Shown: positions 46,977-59,731, numbered from the stretch's first letter. The stretch is 64,000 nucleotides of DNA from Berberis thunbergii (GCA_003290165.1 QNQO01006212.1:186001-250000); one strand, 5' to 3'. The notes: generated by a model from the letters alone, not told the origin. Made by a program: numbers and translations.

Positions 46977-48836
46977 GACAATATCACTCCCCGAGATGGT
47001 TATTACACTTGGTCACCAAGGATTTATACGTAAGCAAACATCAACCTAACAAACATATTTTCATGAATTTAATACTTGTAGAATGTAAAAGTTTTATTGC
47101 TTTGGGTGGTGCAGGAAACTAGTTTGGCTCGTTACAATGCCATAAGAAATTCATGGTCCGAAATTGATGGAGTGGATGCTGAACCTAAGCGAAATATTCA
47201 ACACATGCAATTATTTTACTTTCTTTTATCTTTTCCTTTATAATTTCAATTTTTTTTAAGACCGACCCTTATTTATAATGATAAGTTCTATCCACCCCTC
47301 TTGAAATTACGTATCACTTAATTTGTTTTTTTTTTGTAGGTTATTGAGTGTGACTGGAATTCTAAAGTCCAACTTGTAATCTTTATACACGAGAAGTGCA
47401 CAATATGAAACTCCTTCAAACAACCTTGTTACTATGATTTGCAAGGCTATCGATGCTCTGCCTAGAGAGTCTGACACTCTCTAGAGGTTTTAATGCACTC
47501 GAAGAAAATGTCTCATGTAATGACTTATCTATTTATGATTCGAAAGCAAAAGAGCCCGGTGTGGCAGGTGCTACTAAACATATACACATATAGATGGTTC
47601 AATATACATTTTGGATACTTATAAAGGGTATCGATAATAGGATTATGTAGATTACGATGTATTTAAATACAATTATTCTTTTTTAATAGAAATGTACATA
47701 GATGTTGGTAGACATTGAACATGCTAGGAACAATACGATGTTCCAACCATGTTTCAAGAATCATCTCAAAGAGTGTTATGATTTATTTGGGATCTCGTCA
47801 GACCTAATTGGATCACTACGGAATTCAGGGGCTATGTAAGAACCTTTTAAAACTATTGTATGATATTCAGAGTACGTTCATAATTAGTTTCTCATTAACT
47901 TGCAAATTTTTTTATTAACTGATAACTTTGTTTGTAAATATGTTGAATTCCTGTATTTAAAATTGCAGTTTTCCCATTAATAGATATGTACTCTTAATTT
48001 TCATTATTTTTCACATATTTATAACAATCAGTTCTCAAGAAGTTTGGTAGCAATATTATATTCTCAAATGGATTGCATGATCCTTATAGCGCTGAAGGGT
48101 TATAACCAGTGAATGTGATTCCTCAAAATAGGTCGAAATTTCACAAAAAAAATATTATTTTGGAGTTACCGAAGTATCTTTCGCAATTCAAAATATTAAT
48201 TTATTTTTATGAGGGGAATATGAGTCGTATCTCAAATGGATTAGAAAACTAATAGTTTCGTATACACTTTTGTATATATTTATGAAGATCATAACGTATA
48301 ATTTAAATCATCTTATGAAAATTTGTATATTTTCATTCAGTATCAAATTCATAATATACATTGTTAACTTCGAAATTACAAAAGAATTTGTTTTCATTTT
48401 TCTACACAAAACGAAGTATTTCATGAAATATTTCTTAAAATTAAGAGACCGAAATTGTCTCAAAAAATGAAATCACGGTCCTTGGTAGAACTCTTACTAT
48501 TATATTGTTTATTTGGAGAATTTCAGTTTTTGTTTTATAAAATTAACTCTGTAACTTATTTGGTTATTTAAATATGCGGAATTCTAGAGAGTATATCGCC
48601 ATCTATTGCAACCCTATCTACTGAAGAAGATAATTTTTATTTAATTTGTTGAATTATTGATTCATGCATTTATATAATATTTTTTAATGTGATATTTGTC
48701 ACATAGGTTCGCATTGTCTAGATTTGAGAGTTCCACGACGAGATGATCCATACTTGTTTGTTGCACAAACGAATAAGAAGATTAAAATAATGGAGAGTTG
48801 GATTGCAAAATGCACCGATGATTTTAGGTTTGGACC
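46977..48836 (+). pseudogene. Lysosomal Pro-X carboxypeptidase (peptidase S28) gene, decayed
   Basis: Exon-like pieces in order: FDNITPRDGYYT (from about 46977), ETSLARYNAIRNSWSEIDG (about 47115-47171), SAQYETPSN and LVTMICKAIDALPRESDTL (about 47396-47484), NVSCND, TMFQP...CYDLFG then RPNWITTEF (about 47740-47836), FGSNIIFSNGLHDPYSAEG (about 48041-48097) and, after an inserted repeat, CLDLRVPRRDDPYLF with IMESWI (about 48717-48806). These are the order and motifs of the C-terminal half of plant Pro-X carboxypeptidases, which remove residues after proline in the vacuole/lysosome. The usual GAHHxDLR reads GSHCLDLR. Stops interrupt the frame (for example after SDTL and within the SAEGL block), and a frameshift separates CYDLFG from RPNWITTEF. 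The catalytic-serine half is not found. Confidence 0.82.
48133..48510 (+). repeat. Dispersed repeat in intron of carboxypeptidase pseudogene
   Basis: This is the plus-strand copy of the repeat at 46370-46945. It separates the exon ending near 48130 from the last exon at 48705. AT-rich, no convincing protein. Confidence 0.65.
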
Positions 48837-49628
48837 ATTATTTTTCACTTATTGTTTGCGAGTGATATATGTATTGTTAGTTTGGTGAAAAAAAAACTAC
48901 CAATTTTGCTATGTAGATGAGGTTTGAATATCTTGAACTAAAAATTTGCAGACCTTGCAGTAATAAGCATTAGCTATATATATATTGGTAAATGGTTGCT
49001 TGTTATTTATCTCAGCTCTGCAGCTACCTAACCATCATTTCCCTCTATTAATAAAAATATGTGGTAAATAATGGAAAATGCATTATCATAGATCTTTGAG
49101 TAATCTTCTTTAGTGTTCCGAAGTTACATATAATGAATACTGCATCTTGGCTGAGGCCTTTGAAACCACTCTATCAATTGTTCCAACAAAAAGAAAATAG
49201 GACATCATGGTTGACAAAAAGTTGCAAATTTGTTCCAAAACTAGTAAATTGTGTTTAGCATACAATGGGAGTGAGAAACTAACAAACATAATGTTTAACA
49301 TACAATGAGAGTAAGAAATCTGCATCTTCTTTTGCAGCCTTTAGAGCGACTCTGCCTGCAATAATTCTTTTGCCTGAAACATTTTACACTTTAAAAACCA
49401 CGATATTTTTCTACTATCCACTCCCAATAAAACACATTTTTGAATCACTTCACAAACCATTATTTTTTTTTCTCCTATCCACACCCTATGAAACACATTT
49501 CTGGATATCACTGATAATCACAATAAGAAACAAGAATTGTAGAAGAATCCGATCTTGTTTCTAGTTGTTTATGATTGAAGTTATGTTCCACCAACTAATC
49601 ATGGATGAACAATGAAACCCATGACATG
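48837..49628. other. Gene-free interval
   Basis: Only a short direct repeat is noted: two similar ~40-bp blocks with caaatttg/aaactaa and catacaatgggagtgagaaa at about 49255-49320. No gene is visible. Confidence 0.4.
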
Positions 49629-51330
49629 TGATTGGAGCATAATTAAGCTATTTTTAGTACCATATTTCTATATGTATTTTTGGCTATTACTTGTTAATTA
49701 TGGTATTAATTGTTATTTTCGTGTTTGTGTAGGTTTCCAATAAAAAGATTTCAAAATAGATGCTAAGTGAAGCAAATTAGCAATTTAGAAATACTGATTG
49801 CAAAAGGAAACCACGGAATGAAGAAAATTGAGAAGAAACACAATTATAAAATGGACAATACCTACACTAAAGCAAAAATCCAACCACAACCTCCTCTTCC
49901 ACCCATCCTCTCAGCCATAAGCCATCATGAACCCATCCTCACAGATCCCTCATCGCAGTAGTCCCTCAGCCGTCATCCTCTTCACCTCCTTGCAATCACT
50001 TTTCAGAACTCTTCCCATCCATCAGACTGTAACTCCTCTTCCTCGAAACAGCACAACCATTGTCGTTCCCATATCTCTGGCTTAGTTTGTCATCCAACCA
50101 CCTCCATCATCGTTTTCTCCTTCACAACACCCACACACAACCCTAACCCATCATCAACCATCACTCGACCCTTCATCGTCCTCTCATCACCATCGCATAC
50201 TTCTCTTCATCGCCTTCCTCCTCGCAACAACGAAAAACCTTCATTGCAATCCCATCTTTATTCCCCCTTCATTGATCACCACCCTCTCTTCCACGTCCTC
50301 TTATTTTCATTGAAGCGTATCTCCCAAACAGCAGAAGTTTAGATCAGTGACGGAAGATGGCAGATCGCGAAAAGGAAAAAGGAGAATATTTTTATTCTCT
50401 TCAGTCTGCTATCCAAACCCACATAGTCATTTCTACCACCACGCACGGTGACAGTGTTTTGTTTATTCTCATATCTTTACTTATTTTAGTTTGATATTTG
50501 ATTATGGATTATTGTTTGAACATGATTAATATGTCTAGCTAAACTCTTCTTAGTTAGGGGTGGATTCGAAGCCCCGAACATGTGTTTTATGAATTAATTG
50601 AATTTAATCTTCCTTGCTATTAGTGATTGTGTTTTGCTTAACTGCTTTATAGAAAAAATTTCTTTGTATGTTTGTTAAGGTGGCCAACTTAGTAAGCATG
50701 CTAAGATCTAAAGCTAAAGTAAAAGATAGTTTCACCTAATTGTTATAATCATGTACTCATAAGTAGTAAACACTAAGGAATGTTGGTAAGGTTAAGTAAA
50801 AACCTAGGTAAGAACACGATGTTGATCATACTTGTAATTGCCTAGTCATTGTTCATATTTTTCACAAAACTTAATGATCTTAGATTGTTATCTAATTTGC
50901 GATTCTCAATTAGATAGCATAATAAAAATAGTTTGAAAGCGACGTTAAGTTTAATTCAAAGAACTTGAGAAAAATAATAAGATTAATGCAGTGCTGATCA
51001 CGGTTAATCTTGAGCATTGTCTCTCATGAGTTAGCAAGTAACTATTGAAGATTTATTTATGAGCATATGTTTGGTGTGTGGAGACAAACCCTTAGCTCAT
51101 TTCTCATATTTGTCATCCCTTTAGTTTTATTATCTTTATAGTAATTTTCGTAGTTATTTTCATAATTTAACTTAGAAAATCGAATCCCCCATTATTTACT
51201 TAATTAGATTTTTAGTTGTCTTTTATCTATCCGTAGTATTAATTGGTAAGCTCTCTAATCCCTGATGCATAACGATCTCTATAATCACAAAGCAAAGTAT
51301 TAAGTTGTGTGCTACTAAATTAGCGCATCA
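49629..51330 (+). repeat. 5' LTR of Athila-like Ty3-gypsy element, 1702 bp
   Basis: The LTR begins TGATTGGAGCATAATTA and ends gcgcatca. It is homologous to the solo LTR at 38802-40579 throughout, apart from the MITE. A primer-binding site and gag follow. Confidence 0.8.
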
Positions 51331-51357
51331 GTTTTTAGCATCGTTGCCAGAGATTAA
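51331..51357 (+). promoter_or_regulatory. Retrotransposon primer-binding site, Athila-like
   Basis: The sequence ttttagcatcgttgccaga directly after the LTR resembles the Athila-type site tggcgccgttgccgggga, which is complementary to a tRNA-Asp 3' end, with several C-to-T and G-to-A changes. The match is by memory of the family. Confidence 0.6.
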
Positions 51358-53174
51358 TAAAATTGTTAATTACTTCATTAGTTTTTATTTATTTTCCTTT
51401 TTATTAATTTTTTCTTCTTTTTGTCTTTATCTCATATACCAATTCATGCGCAATAGGAGATCCAACGAAAACTTATTAGAATACGATTCAGAGCTTGAGA
51501 AAACATTTAGAAGACGAATGAGATAAACAAAAAATCACAACTAGCTCTGAATCTGAAGAGTTCGACATGGGAGACAATATATCTATTAAAGAACTTTTGG
51601 CATCCACCTTGGATGATGCCACACCCCTATGCGTTCAGTATCCAACAGTCGTGTAGGGCAAGGCAGAGTCATTTGAGTTGAAATCCAGCCTATTTCATCG
51701 TATTTCAAAGTATTATTGTATTTATATGGATGATCCAAATAAACATTTAAAGAAATTTTAAGTTGTATGCTCCAGTATGATGCCAATGATTGTGGATGAG
51801 AACATCCTGAAGTTGAGAGCATTTCCCTTTTATCTGACTGATAGGGCTAATGATTGACTCTATGAACTACCTTCCGTAACTATATATTATTGGGATAGCA
51901 TGAAGAAGGTGTTTCTAGAAAAATTCTTCCCAACTTCCATAATTATCTTGTCGAGGAAGAAAATCAGTTGTATACAGCAAGGTCTAAGAGAATCATATCC
52001 AACTTACTGTGAGCGCTTCAAAACTCTCATAGCATCATGTCCGCAACATCCGGTGATGAGCTCCTGATTAAATACTTTTATGAGGGATTGTTTCCTCTTG
52101 AGCGACAAATGTTAGGTGCTGCGGCAGGAAGAGCTTTGGTTGATAAAACTCCAGCAGTAGAAAAGGCTTTGATTGCAAACTGAGCCTTAAACGCCCAACA
52201 GTATGAAGGAATTGAAGAGCCTTCACGCCAAGTCCACGAGGTAAGTACTAATTCTAGTTTGGAAACTCAAATGGCTAATTTTACTTCAATTGTGACTCAG
52301 ATTCTAGGGAAGCCAAATGTGTTAGGAGTTGCACAAGTTTGTGCCATGTGTACTAAGCTAGGACATCCATATGATCAATGTCCTCAACTGATTGAGAATG
52401 GCGGTTGGGAGAATATCAATGCAGTACGTTTTCAGGGGCAAAATCACTATAGGAATGAGATTTTGAAATCGTTAACTGTTTATCAGCAGAACCAATAAAA
52501 AAATATTACATATTTGAAACTACAAATGGGACAGATAGCTAAGTTTATTGGACAAATTCGCGAACAAGGAAAACTTCCTAGTTCTACCATTCCAAATTCA
52601 AAATGCCTGTTTGAAATCGCAAAAGCAATTACATTGATGAGTGGTAAGCAATTTAAAATGAGCCAATAGTCCATAAACAGAGCCAAAACAGGGAAGTTGA
52701 GTTACAGGCGGATGATCCAACCAATGTTGAGACACCAAAGCCCCCGGTTAAGAAGGTGAGCATTCCAAGTTCAGTTTCTGCTAATATTTTTGCACCTTTT
52801 ATGCATTTTCTAGGTAGGTTTGCCAAATTTATGAAAGATGAACAAGATTAGAAAATCTTGAAAACCTTCCAAAAAGTTCAAGTCGATATTCCGCTTCTTG
52901 ATGCTATTAAGCAAGTGCCTAAGTACGCAAAATTTTTGAAGGAGTTTTGCACAACAAAGAAACAACTTCGAGACGGATAGGTAGTTAATGTGAGTGAGAA
53001 TGTTTTCGCAGTTCTTCAAAGGAAATTGCCGCCGAAGTGTAAGGATCCGGGTAGTTTCACTATCCCTTGTGTTATCGGTAATACTAAAATTGAAAATGTC
53101 ATGCTAGACTTAGGTGCTTCAATTAATGTTATGTCGTATTCTTTTTATCGATCTATGGATCTATGTGATATATA
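51358..53174 (+). mobile_element. Athila-like gypsy gag and protease (decayed)
   Basis: Gag motifs appear in order despite stops: FELKSSLFHRISKYY (about 51670-51715), LKLRAFPFYLTDRAND (about 51810-51857), WDSMKKVFLEKFFP (about 51891-51932) and ERFKTLIASCPQHP (about 52012). A zinc-knuckle-like CAMCTKLGHPYDQCP follows at about 52339-52383. Then comes the retropepsin segment: LQRKLPPKCKDPGSFTIPC and VMLDLGASINVMSY (about 53100-53141), with DLGA as the active-site triplet form. RT, RNase H and integrase are absent: the coding region stops at the TRIM element that begins at 53175. Confidence 0.85.
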
Positions 53175-53570
53175 TGTACGAGTTTGGATCCACATGACAC
53201 AATGTGTTTTAAATCTGTGTGGGTAGTTAGGTTGGGTCTAGAGCAGACAATATTATTTCATATGGATTAGATCGTGACAGAATGACATCAGAGATTGACC
53301 CAGCCAGAAGTGTGCCAATGGGGACGTTGGGCCTTAAGGGGGTGGATTGTAACACCCTATGTGGGCGGGCTCTGAGGCTGGCAGACTACCATGTGTGGGC
53401 GGACTTTGAGACTGGCAGACTACTAGGGGGTTATAGTCCCACACCGCCTAGGTGAGGGAAATATATGTACGAGTTTTGATCCACATGACACAACGTGTTT
53501 TAAAACCGTGTGGATGGTTAGGTTGTGCCGATAACGGATAATATTGTATCATGTGGATCGGGTTGTGACA
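53175..53570 (+). mobile_element. TRIM (terminal-repeat retrotransposon in miniature), 396 bp
   Basis: Two 105-bp direct terminal repeats (53175-53279 and 53466-53570) begin TGTACGAGTTT and end GTGACA. The first is followed by a degenerate initiator-Met primer site (tgacatcagagat, 53283-53295), and the second is preceded by a purine tract (aggtgagggaa, 53450-53460). The 186-bp internal part has no coding capacity. Size, LTR ends, PBS and PPT together are diagnostic of a TRIM. The repeats differ at roughly a fifth of their positions, so the insertion is old. No 5-bp target duplication was found. Confidence 0.85.
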
Positions 53571-53625
53571 AAAGATTATTTAAAAAATAAAATCAAACTA
53601 TTTGTTTTTTACTTATGATCAAACC

Positions 53626-54575
53626 TAGGGGTGGGCATCCCATCCGGCAATCCCGTTCCGGTCCCAATTTTTTCGGGTCTTAATGGGATTGAATAATTTC
53701 ATCCCGATCCCGATCCCGTCCCGTCCCGATCTATAATGGGATGGGATGGGATGGGATGAAGATTTTCAATCCCGCCAATCCCGTCCCGTCCCGTCCCGAA
53801 CTAATTTATTAATATTAATTATTAATATTTTTATTTAATTATTTATTCTTATGATTAATATGAGTGATGGATTCTATGGAAATAGGTACCAATTTAAAGA
53901 ATGATAGGGGAAAATGACAACTTGTCAATTTGTACATGAGCATCAAGAATGTCGCATCATGAAGGATTTATTGGAAAAACGGTTATGGATGGTCAAAAAG
54001 GTAGAGAATGTTTCATACAGAAGGGTTATTTTAGTAAAAAGGATAGTGGAGTTGGTAGGTGGGATGTGCAGAGGTTAGAGTTTCATATGGGTGGGGGTGT
54101 GGTCCGTGTGGAAGAGTATCATGAATGGGGTGTATCAATAGGGAAAAACAATTTGGTTCAGCTTAGGTTCTCCTGATTGGGTTATGAGAATGCTTTTTTG
54201 TAATGCATTATTACAGTTAATGACATTCGTGAGCAACGTAGGAGTTCATAAGTACCATCGTTTCATCGTAATTTTGACTATTTGTGAAACTTGAAGCTGA
54301 GGTTGGAACAGAATGAACTCCTATGTTTATTAAAGTTAATGACTCCCACATCTGATCAATAGAAAATTAGATGAGTTCCTTAGTTAATCTTGTTACATTG
54401 TTCGTTGAGTTGATTTTAATATGTTCTATGTATTTTATAACTTCAGACTTCTATTTGATAATATGTTCAAAATGTATTATCCAGATTAGCACGATGATCC
54501 CGTCCCGATCCCGTATGAACGGGATGGGATAGGGATGAGTATATCTCGTCCCATCCCGTCCCGTGCCCACCCCTA
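53626..54575. mobile_element. hAT-type non-autonomous transposon, 950 bp
   Basis: The ends are TAGGGGTGGGCA and TGCCCACCCCTA, perfect inverted repeats of the hAT type, flanked by the exact 8-bp duplication atcaaacc (53618-53625 and 54576-54583). Subterminal regions are dense in cccgtcccg / cgggatggg repeats at both ends (53640-53800, 54490-54570). The open frame at 53949-54176 shows no transposase motif. The 8-bp duplication and the ends make the call secure. Confidence 0.93.
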
Positions 54576-55939
54576 ATCAAACCCTTAATAAAATAACACA
54601 TAGACAAAAAATTGATTATACTTACATATACATTATTATGATATAGACCACCACTTAGCCATGAGAAATAATGGTGCAAAGTATAACTTTTAAATAAAAA
54701 TAAATTTGCGTTGGCCTAGGCTCGGTTTGGCCTGGTAAAATCAAATGATTGGGTTTTGTCAGCACGAAATATGTGATGGACTCAATAACTTAGAGAGGGG
54801 TTGCAAGCATCATCTTTTAAAATGACAAGTGACCCTACCTCCAATGGCTTATTGACATTGGACATAATAACGATCACATTGTTCCAGAAATTAAGGATTT
54901 GAATAAAAAATGCTAGTCGTGTGAGTGCATAAGAATTAAGTTTTGATTCAACTAAAAAAATATTATGCTTTGTGATTCCATACTCCAATGTTCAACTCAC
55001 AATGAAGGGACCCACTGGCGGACCCAAGATTTTAGTCGAGGGGGACTGAAATGACAAATAATTATTAGTTCATAATAGTAGTTATCAAAGGCGGAGCCAA
55101 TTTTTTTTTCTACCAGAGCTAGTAACTAATAAAAAATACAACTATAAAAAGTACATTGCATATACGAAATTGAATCTAGTATAGTCTAATTTTAAGCCAA
55201 AATAAGATCACAATATCGATAATCTTTGCAAAGGCAAATGAGCATAATAACTAGTATATATAACTAAATCACAACATAATTAGGATAAAATATTTAGTTG
55301 AAACTTAAAAAATTTTAAATTTTCGAACATAATAATATTCTAATACAATTTCATAGAAAAATTTGTTTACATGAGCATCAAATTTTGTATGAGTTGGCTA
55401 TTGGTATATATTTTCGTTGAATTATATAGTTGTTGTTTGGCAGTGACTACTCCACACCACCATAAGTGTTTTCTCACAAAATTCTACTCTCCCACACCAC
55501 CTACTTTCATTTCCACATTATCTATATAAACAAAAAAACTAACATTTTTTCCCTCCCCATTCAAATCGAAACGCGATTATTCCCTCCCCAATTCGAATCT
55601 CTTCCCTTTCCTACATTCAAATCTCTCTCCCACATTCACATCTCTTGCAAAATCAAAACCAATCTCTTCCCTCTCTTTCAATAATTTCTTCCCTCTCCCT
55701 CGATAATCTCTTCCCTCTCCCATCAAAATCAAAACCCTTAAAAATTGAACCCCAAATCGCGACCTCCCCAAATTTTTTCAAAAAACAAAGTAATCTCATA
55801 GAAACTTTAGAAAATTTTTCAATCACAAAAACAAAGTAAAATTCAGAAATTACAAAAAAAAGTATTGTTCACCTGGAACTCTGCGAGTTTTTGCAAAAAC
55901 TTCGCATTGTTCCATGCGAGATTTTACATTTTTTCGGAC

Positions 55940-56850
55940 GGATTTGCGAGACTTTAGTAAAATGACCATAACTTGCTCATTTCAAAACATTTTCAAGTAA
56001 TTCAAGTTGAGTTTATTAAAAAATGTTAGGAAACCATATTTTGCAATCAGGATGACGTGGCGTGGTCTTGAAAGAATGATGAAATCTCCAAAAGGTTTAT
56101 GTGTATCTCGAGGTTGTAAAAATCTCATCTAACGATGCCACGTCATCCTGGTTGCAAAACATGGTTTCCTAGCCTCACTCGTGTTTATTAGATAACTCAA
56201 AGTACTACAACTTTGTGTTTTGATCAACATGATAATCGGTCTCGATCGAGCACATAAGTTGGTTGAAAGTTAGGAATACTATCCCATTTTTATTGCGAGA
56301 CAAATTTGCGCGACTTTAGTAAAATGTCCATAACTTGCTTATTTAAAAACATTTTCAAGCGATTCAAGTTGCATTTATTAGATAACTTAGAGTACTACAA
56401 TTGTTATGTTTTGATCAGCTTGAGAATCGGTATCAATCGATCACATAAGTTGGTCAAAAGTCAGTAACACTATCCCATTTTCATTGCGAGACAGATTTGC
56501 GCGATTTTAGTAAAATGACCATAACTTGCTCATTTCAAAATATTTTCAAGTGATTCAAGTTGTGTTTATTAGATAACTTAGAGTACTACAATTTTGTGTT
56601 TGGATGAGTTTGAGAATCGGTTTTGATCGAGTATATAAGTTGGCCAAAAGTCAGGGACACTATCTCGTTTTTATCGCGAGATAAATTTGCACGACTTTAG
56701 TAAAATGATCATAACTTGCTTATTTGAAAACATTTTGAAGTGATTCAAGTTGTGTTTATTAGATAACTCATAGTACTACAACTTTCATGTTTTGATGAGC
56801 TTGAAAATCAATCTCAATTGAGGGTTTAAATTGGTCAAAAGTTACCATAT
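55940..56850 (+). repeat. Tandem array of ~190-bp units
   Basis: At least four units start near 55949, 56311, 56502 and 56692 with (c)gactttagtaaaatg. The undisturbed period is 190-191 bp; the first unit is longer because a MITE splits it. Each contains cataacttgctcatttcaaa, the block ttattagataactcagagtactaca and ataagttggccaaaagtcag. The same unit occurs as an inverted pair at 30890-31705. It is a small satellite-like array or the internal repeat of a transposon. Confidence 0.85.
56014..56186. repeat. MITE inserted in a tandem repeat unit
   Basis: The inverted ends gttaggaaacca...gcaatcaggatgacgtggc and gccacgtcatcctggttgc...tggtttcctagc enclose about 85 bp. It splits the 190-bp unit at gtttatta, which is present on both sides (56006-56013 and near 56189), suggesting an 8-9 bp target duplication. 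Confidence 0.75.
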
Positions 56851-57234
56851 TTTTAAGTTGAGTTACCATTTTTTTTCAAAAATAGTTTTTGGGTGGTGGT
56901 GGTGTGGGTTAGTAGAAAAAAAGTACATGGTCGTGTGAGAAAGTGCTTTTGGTGGTGTAGAGCAGTCGTTGCCTTATTGTTTTAGATATTAATTTCAAAT
57001 ATTTTTTTGCAATTAAATATAAATTGCATTGAAGCAAAAAAGTAGGGGCATGTCACATTGCAAACATTGTAATTGTCAATAGCCATAAGCAAAAAATCAT
57101 ACGCTTTAAAAAAAATTAGCTTACACTTCAAGAGTATTGAACTCAGGTCGTTTATTAAAATTGTCAAACTTCTAACCACTACATCAACAAAGACATAGTT
57201 GAATGGTTGAACTAAATTTTTTTCACTTTTTCTA

Positions 57235-57345
57235 AATGGCGAGAGAACCAGCGAGGGGTGTGACCTTTCATCCCCTTCGAGATGCACGCCTTCTCGAATC
57301 TCGAAGGGGATGAGTGGTTGCACCCCCTGGCCGCCTAGAAGGGCC
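57235..57345. repeat. Foldback element, ~110 bp
   Basis: The inner arms ccccttcgagatg and ctcgaaggggatg pair, and the left arm has accagcgagggg as in the MITEs at 23-24 kb. It is probably a diverged member of that family. Confidence 0.55.
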
Positions 57346-57569
57346 CAAATTTTTTTATATTATAATATATATTATGTAATTGATTTTTTTTAAAATTAAA
57401 TATTTATTAAATATATTTTAAAAGTTGAGGGGCAGCTCGCCCCTTATTAGGTCCGCGCCTGAAAGGACGAATGCCATCTATCCGAAAGAGGCTTCATCAA
57501 TCAAAACACGTAAATGGTTCCCATGCCTTTGGACATCCCAACTTTCACTAGGAGGACCTTTTTAGGCAG

Positions 57570-57864
57570 GCCCAAACGATGTATCTCAGTCTTTCAACAA
57601 AACCCTCCTCTAACCTCAGCGTGGAATCGGCGCAAACACTACAACCCTAACTTATCAATTCAACACAATCTCTCCGTCATTTCTTCGAACACTCTCCTTC
57701 TCTTCTAATCAGCTACCATCTCGAACCAAAGCGACTCGTCAAACCCAATCGACTAGGAGCTATTTCAACTGAACTGAACTGGTTTCGATTCGGGCTACTG
57801 CGGTTTCATCGAAGTCGCTAATTTGGTCTCTCACAAGCTATTTCATTTCACTCTATTTGTCAGG
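57570..57864 (+). other. Possible upstream non-coding first exon
   Basis: C/T-rich sequence with aaccctaac and tctctccgtc words typical of plant 5'UTRs ends at ttgtcag/gtaaggcaag, a good donor (57865). No gene starts here. It could be an alternative first exon of the arginyl-tRNA synthetase gene 1.9 kb downstream, spliced to the 60024 exon. There is no direct evidence for this. Confidence 0.25.
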
Positions 57865-57865
57865 T

Positions 57866-59731
57866 AAGGCAAGCTAGTCCACTGCATTGGTTCTTTTCTT
57901 AATGGTCTGTGAATAACGTCTTTTATTCAATCTATTGATTCGTCAATGTTCCATTTTGCTACCTACATTGTATTTTGATCGTCTACGAGCATGTCGTTCT
58001 TATACACTGAAAATTTGAAATATTACTGCAGTGGATTGCTGTCAAATTTTGCATTAGTTATCTCATTTGCTTCCAAGTTCTCGTGCTAATTTATTATTTT
58101 GTTTAGAGCAAATTTTATTTCTTGGTGTTGTTCAATTAATTGTCGTAAATTTATTGATTTAGACTGACGTATAATCAATATTTGATTTCCTTAGTATTAG
58201 TTATTTATTGATTTCCTGGCCACAATTATAGTTGCCAAATAATTTGTGTCATAGTTGTAACAATTTCTCTCCAAGAGACACCTTGTCATTGTTTGAGGGT
58301 TTTTAGTAACGGAAGGATCATCATGCTTTTAGCTTAACTTGGCACTTAAGAAGTGCGGCATTGATGGTATTCGTTATGGTTCTTTTAGTTCCAAAAATGT
58401 GAAGAACCTACTTCTTTTTCAAAACACTACCTTCCTCTACCCGAACATCATCATCATTCCCGATACTCTCGGGGTTCTTCGACCCGAACATATTTGAAAA
58501 ATTTTAGCCAAGTGCCAAAAGTTCATGGCAACCAATACTCCTAATACCAGGTCGAAGTCAGGGATCTTGGTATAGATAAAGAGTTCTAAATCATAACCTT
58601 AGTAGATTTTAGATTAAAGATAGGGACTTTAATGCCATTTTTAATTTCTAGATTTTAGATGATTTTGCAGTATGGGTCAGGTCTGCTTGCTCTTGTTTTA
58701 TTCGAGACCAGGTTTTCAATGTTTTTGTTTAATGGGTGAAATTTGGTTTGGGTTGGGGTTTGGTTCTTTTGAGAGTTGTACATACATGAACCTTGAACCT
58801 TCCAGTAAGTCAATTTGTTTCGTAAAGAAGCATGATGGATACCTACGCACTGAAAAAGAATTTATGTGATGAAAGAAATATTTATCTTTTATCTGCCCCA
58901 AAGTCATTCATGAGCTAAAGTGAAGATGTTGAGATTCACTTGAGGTTTTGATACAGGATTCCATTTGTAAACTATGGGAATGGTTTGTCAATTTTCAAGG
59001 ATTTTTATGCTTGGTATTGTGAGTTTGGACAAAGGATGTCCACTGTTGTAAAATAAAATAATTTTACTTTTAGTCTACTAACACACTTTTGATTAAAAAA
59101 ATAATGACATCACATTTTGATTATAGATTAATTAGAGTAACTAACCATAATGACACATTTAAATGTTTTACCATTCTACCTCTTTTTTCTTTTCTTCATT
59201 TTACTTTTACCTCAAAAGCAACGAGAGGAGATGGAGATGAAGAGAGGATAGACGAGAGAAGTGAGAAGAGACTATTGTGGACTGGTTCAAGCTGAGTGAG
59301 GTTCCAATATGTATTCTTTCTCTAATGTTGTGTGAACCAATCAAGGCCGTTTATCTAAATGAGATTTATGGTCAGTTTGGATACCTATTCAGTTCTTAAA
59401 CTCATGCTGTGATCCCAACTGTTGTTTTGATTACTATCTTGTGACTTTTTGCAATGTGTAAAACTTTTGAATTACGGGGTTGCTCACGTTTTCCACTTCA
59501 ACCTGATATTTGAGACTCGTAGTCCATTTTAGACGAGAATACATTAGGAACATGTTTGGCATATTAAAAAATGAGTTCAACGATTTTTTTTTAAATTATT
59601 TTTTTCCTTTTGAATACTATCATATCTCTGAAGAATATTGGCATTGATTTTTTTCTTTGGTGTCTTTTGCTACTCTATAGATTTTTAGTCGGTCTTCACC
59701 GTTGGATGGTATGTTAGTTTGAAAATATAAC
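57866..59731. other. Interval without recognised genes upstream of arginyl-tRNA synthetase
   Basis: Short open frames (58672-58907, 59089-59295) have no family features. The stretch is AT-rich and probably holds the promoter or a 5' intron of the downstream gene. Confidence 0.45.

Larger units (their letters stand above)
55016..57466. repeat. Composite repeat block, possibly one inverted-repeat element with nested insertions
   Basis: The left edge (ggcggacccaagat) and right edge (attaggtccgcgcc) are loosely complementary, as in the element at 4454-5410. Inside lie a pyrimidine-rich stretch (55460-55800), the ~190-bp tandem array, a MITE (56014-56186) and a foldback (57235-57345). The outer ends are weak evidence. 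Confidence 0.35.

Noticed and set aside
53949..54176. 75-residue open frame inside the hAT element
   Set aside because: Gly/Val-rich translation without hAT dimerisation or catalytic motifs.
55940..56850. CRISPR-like array
   Set aside because: Repeats are ~190 bp contiguous units without spacers, in a plant nuclear context.
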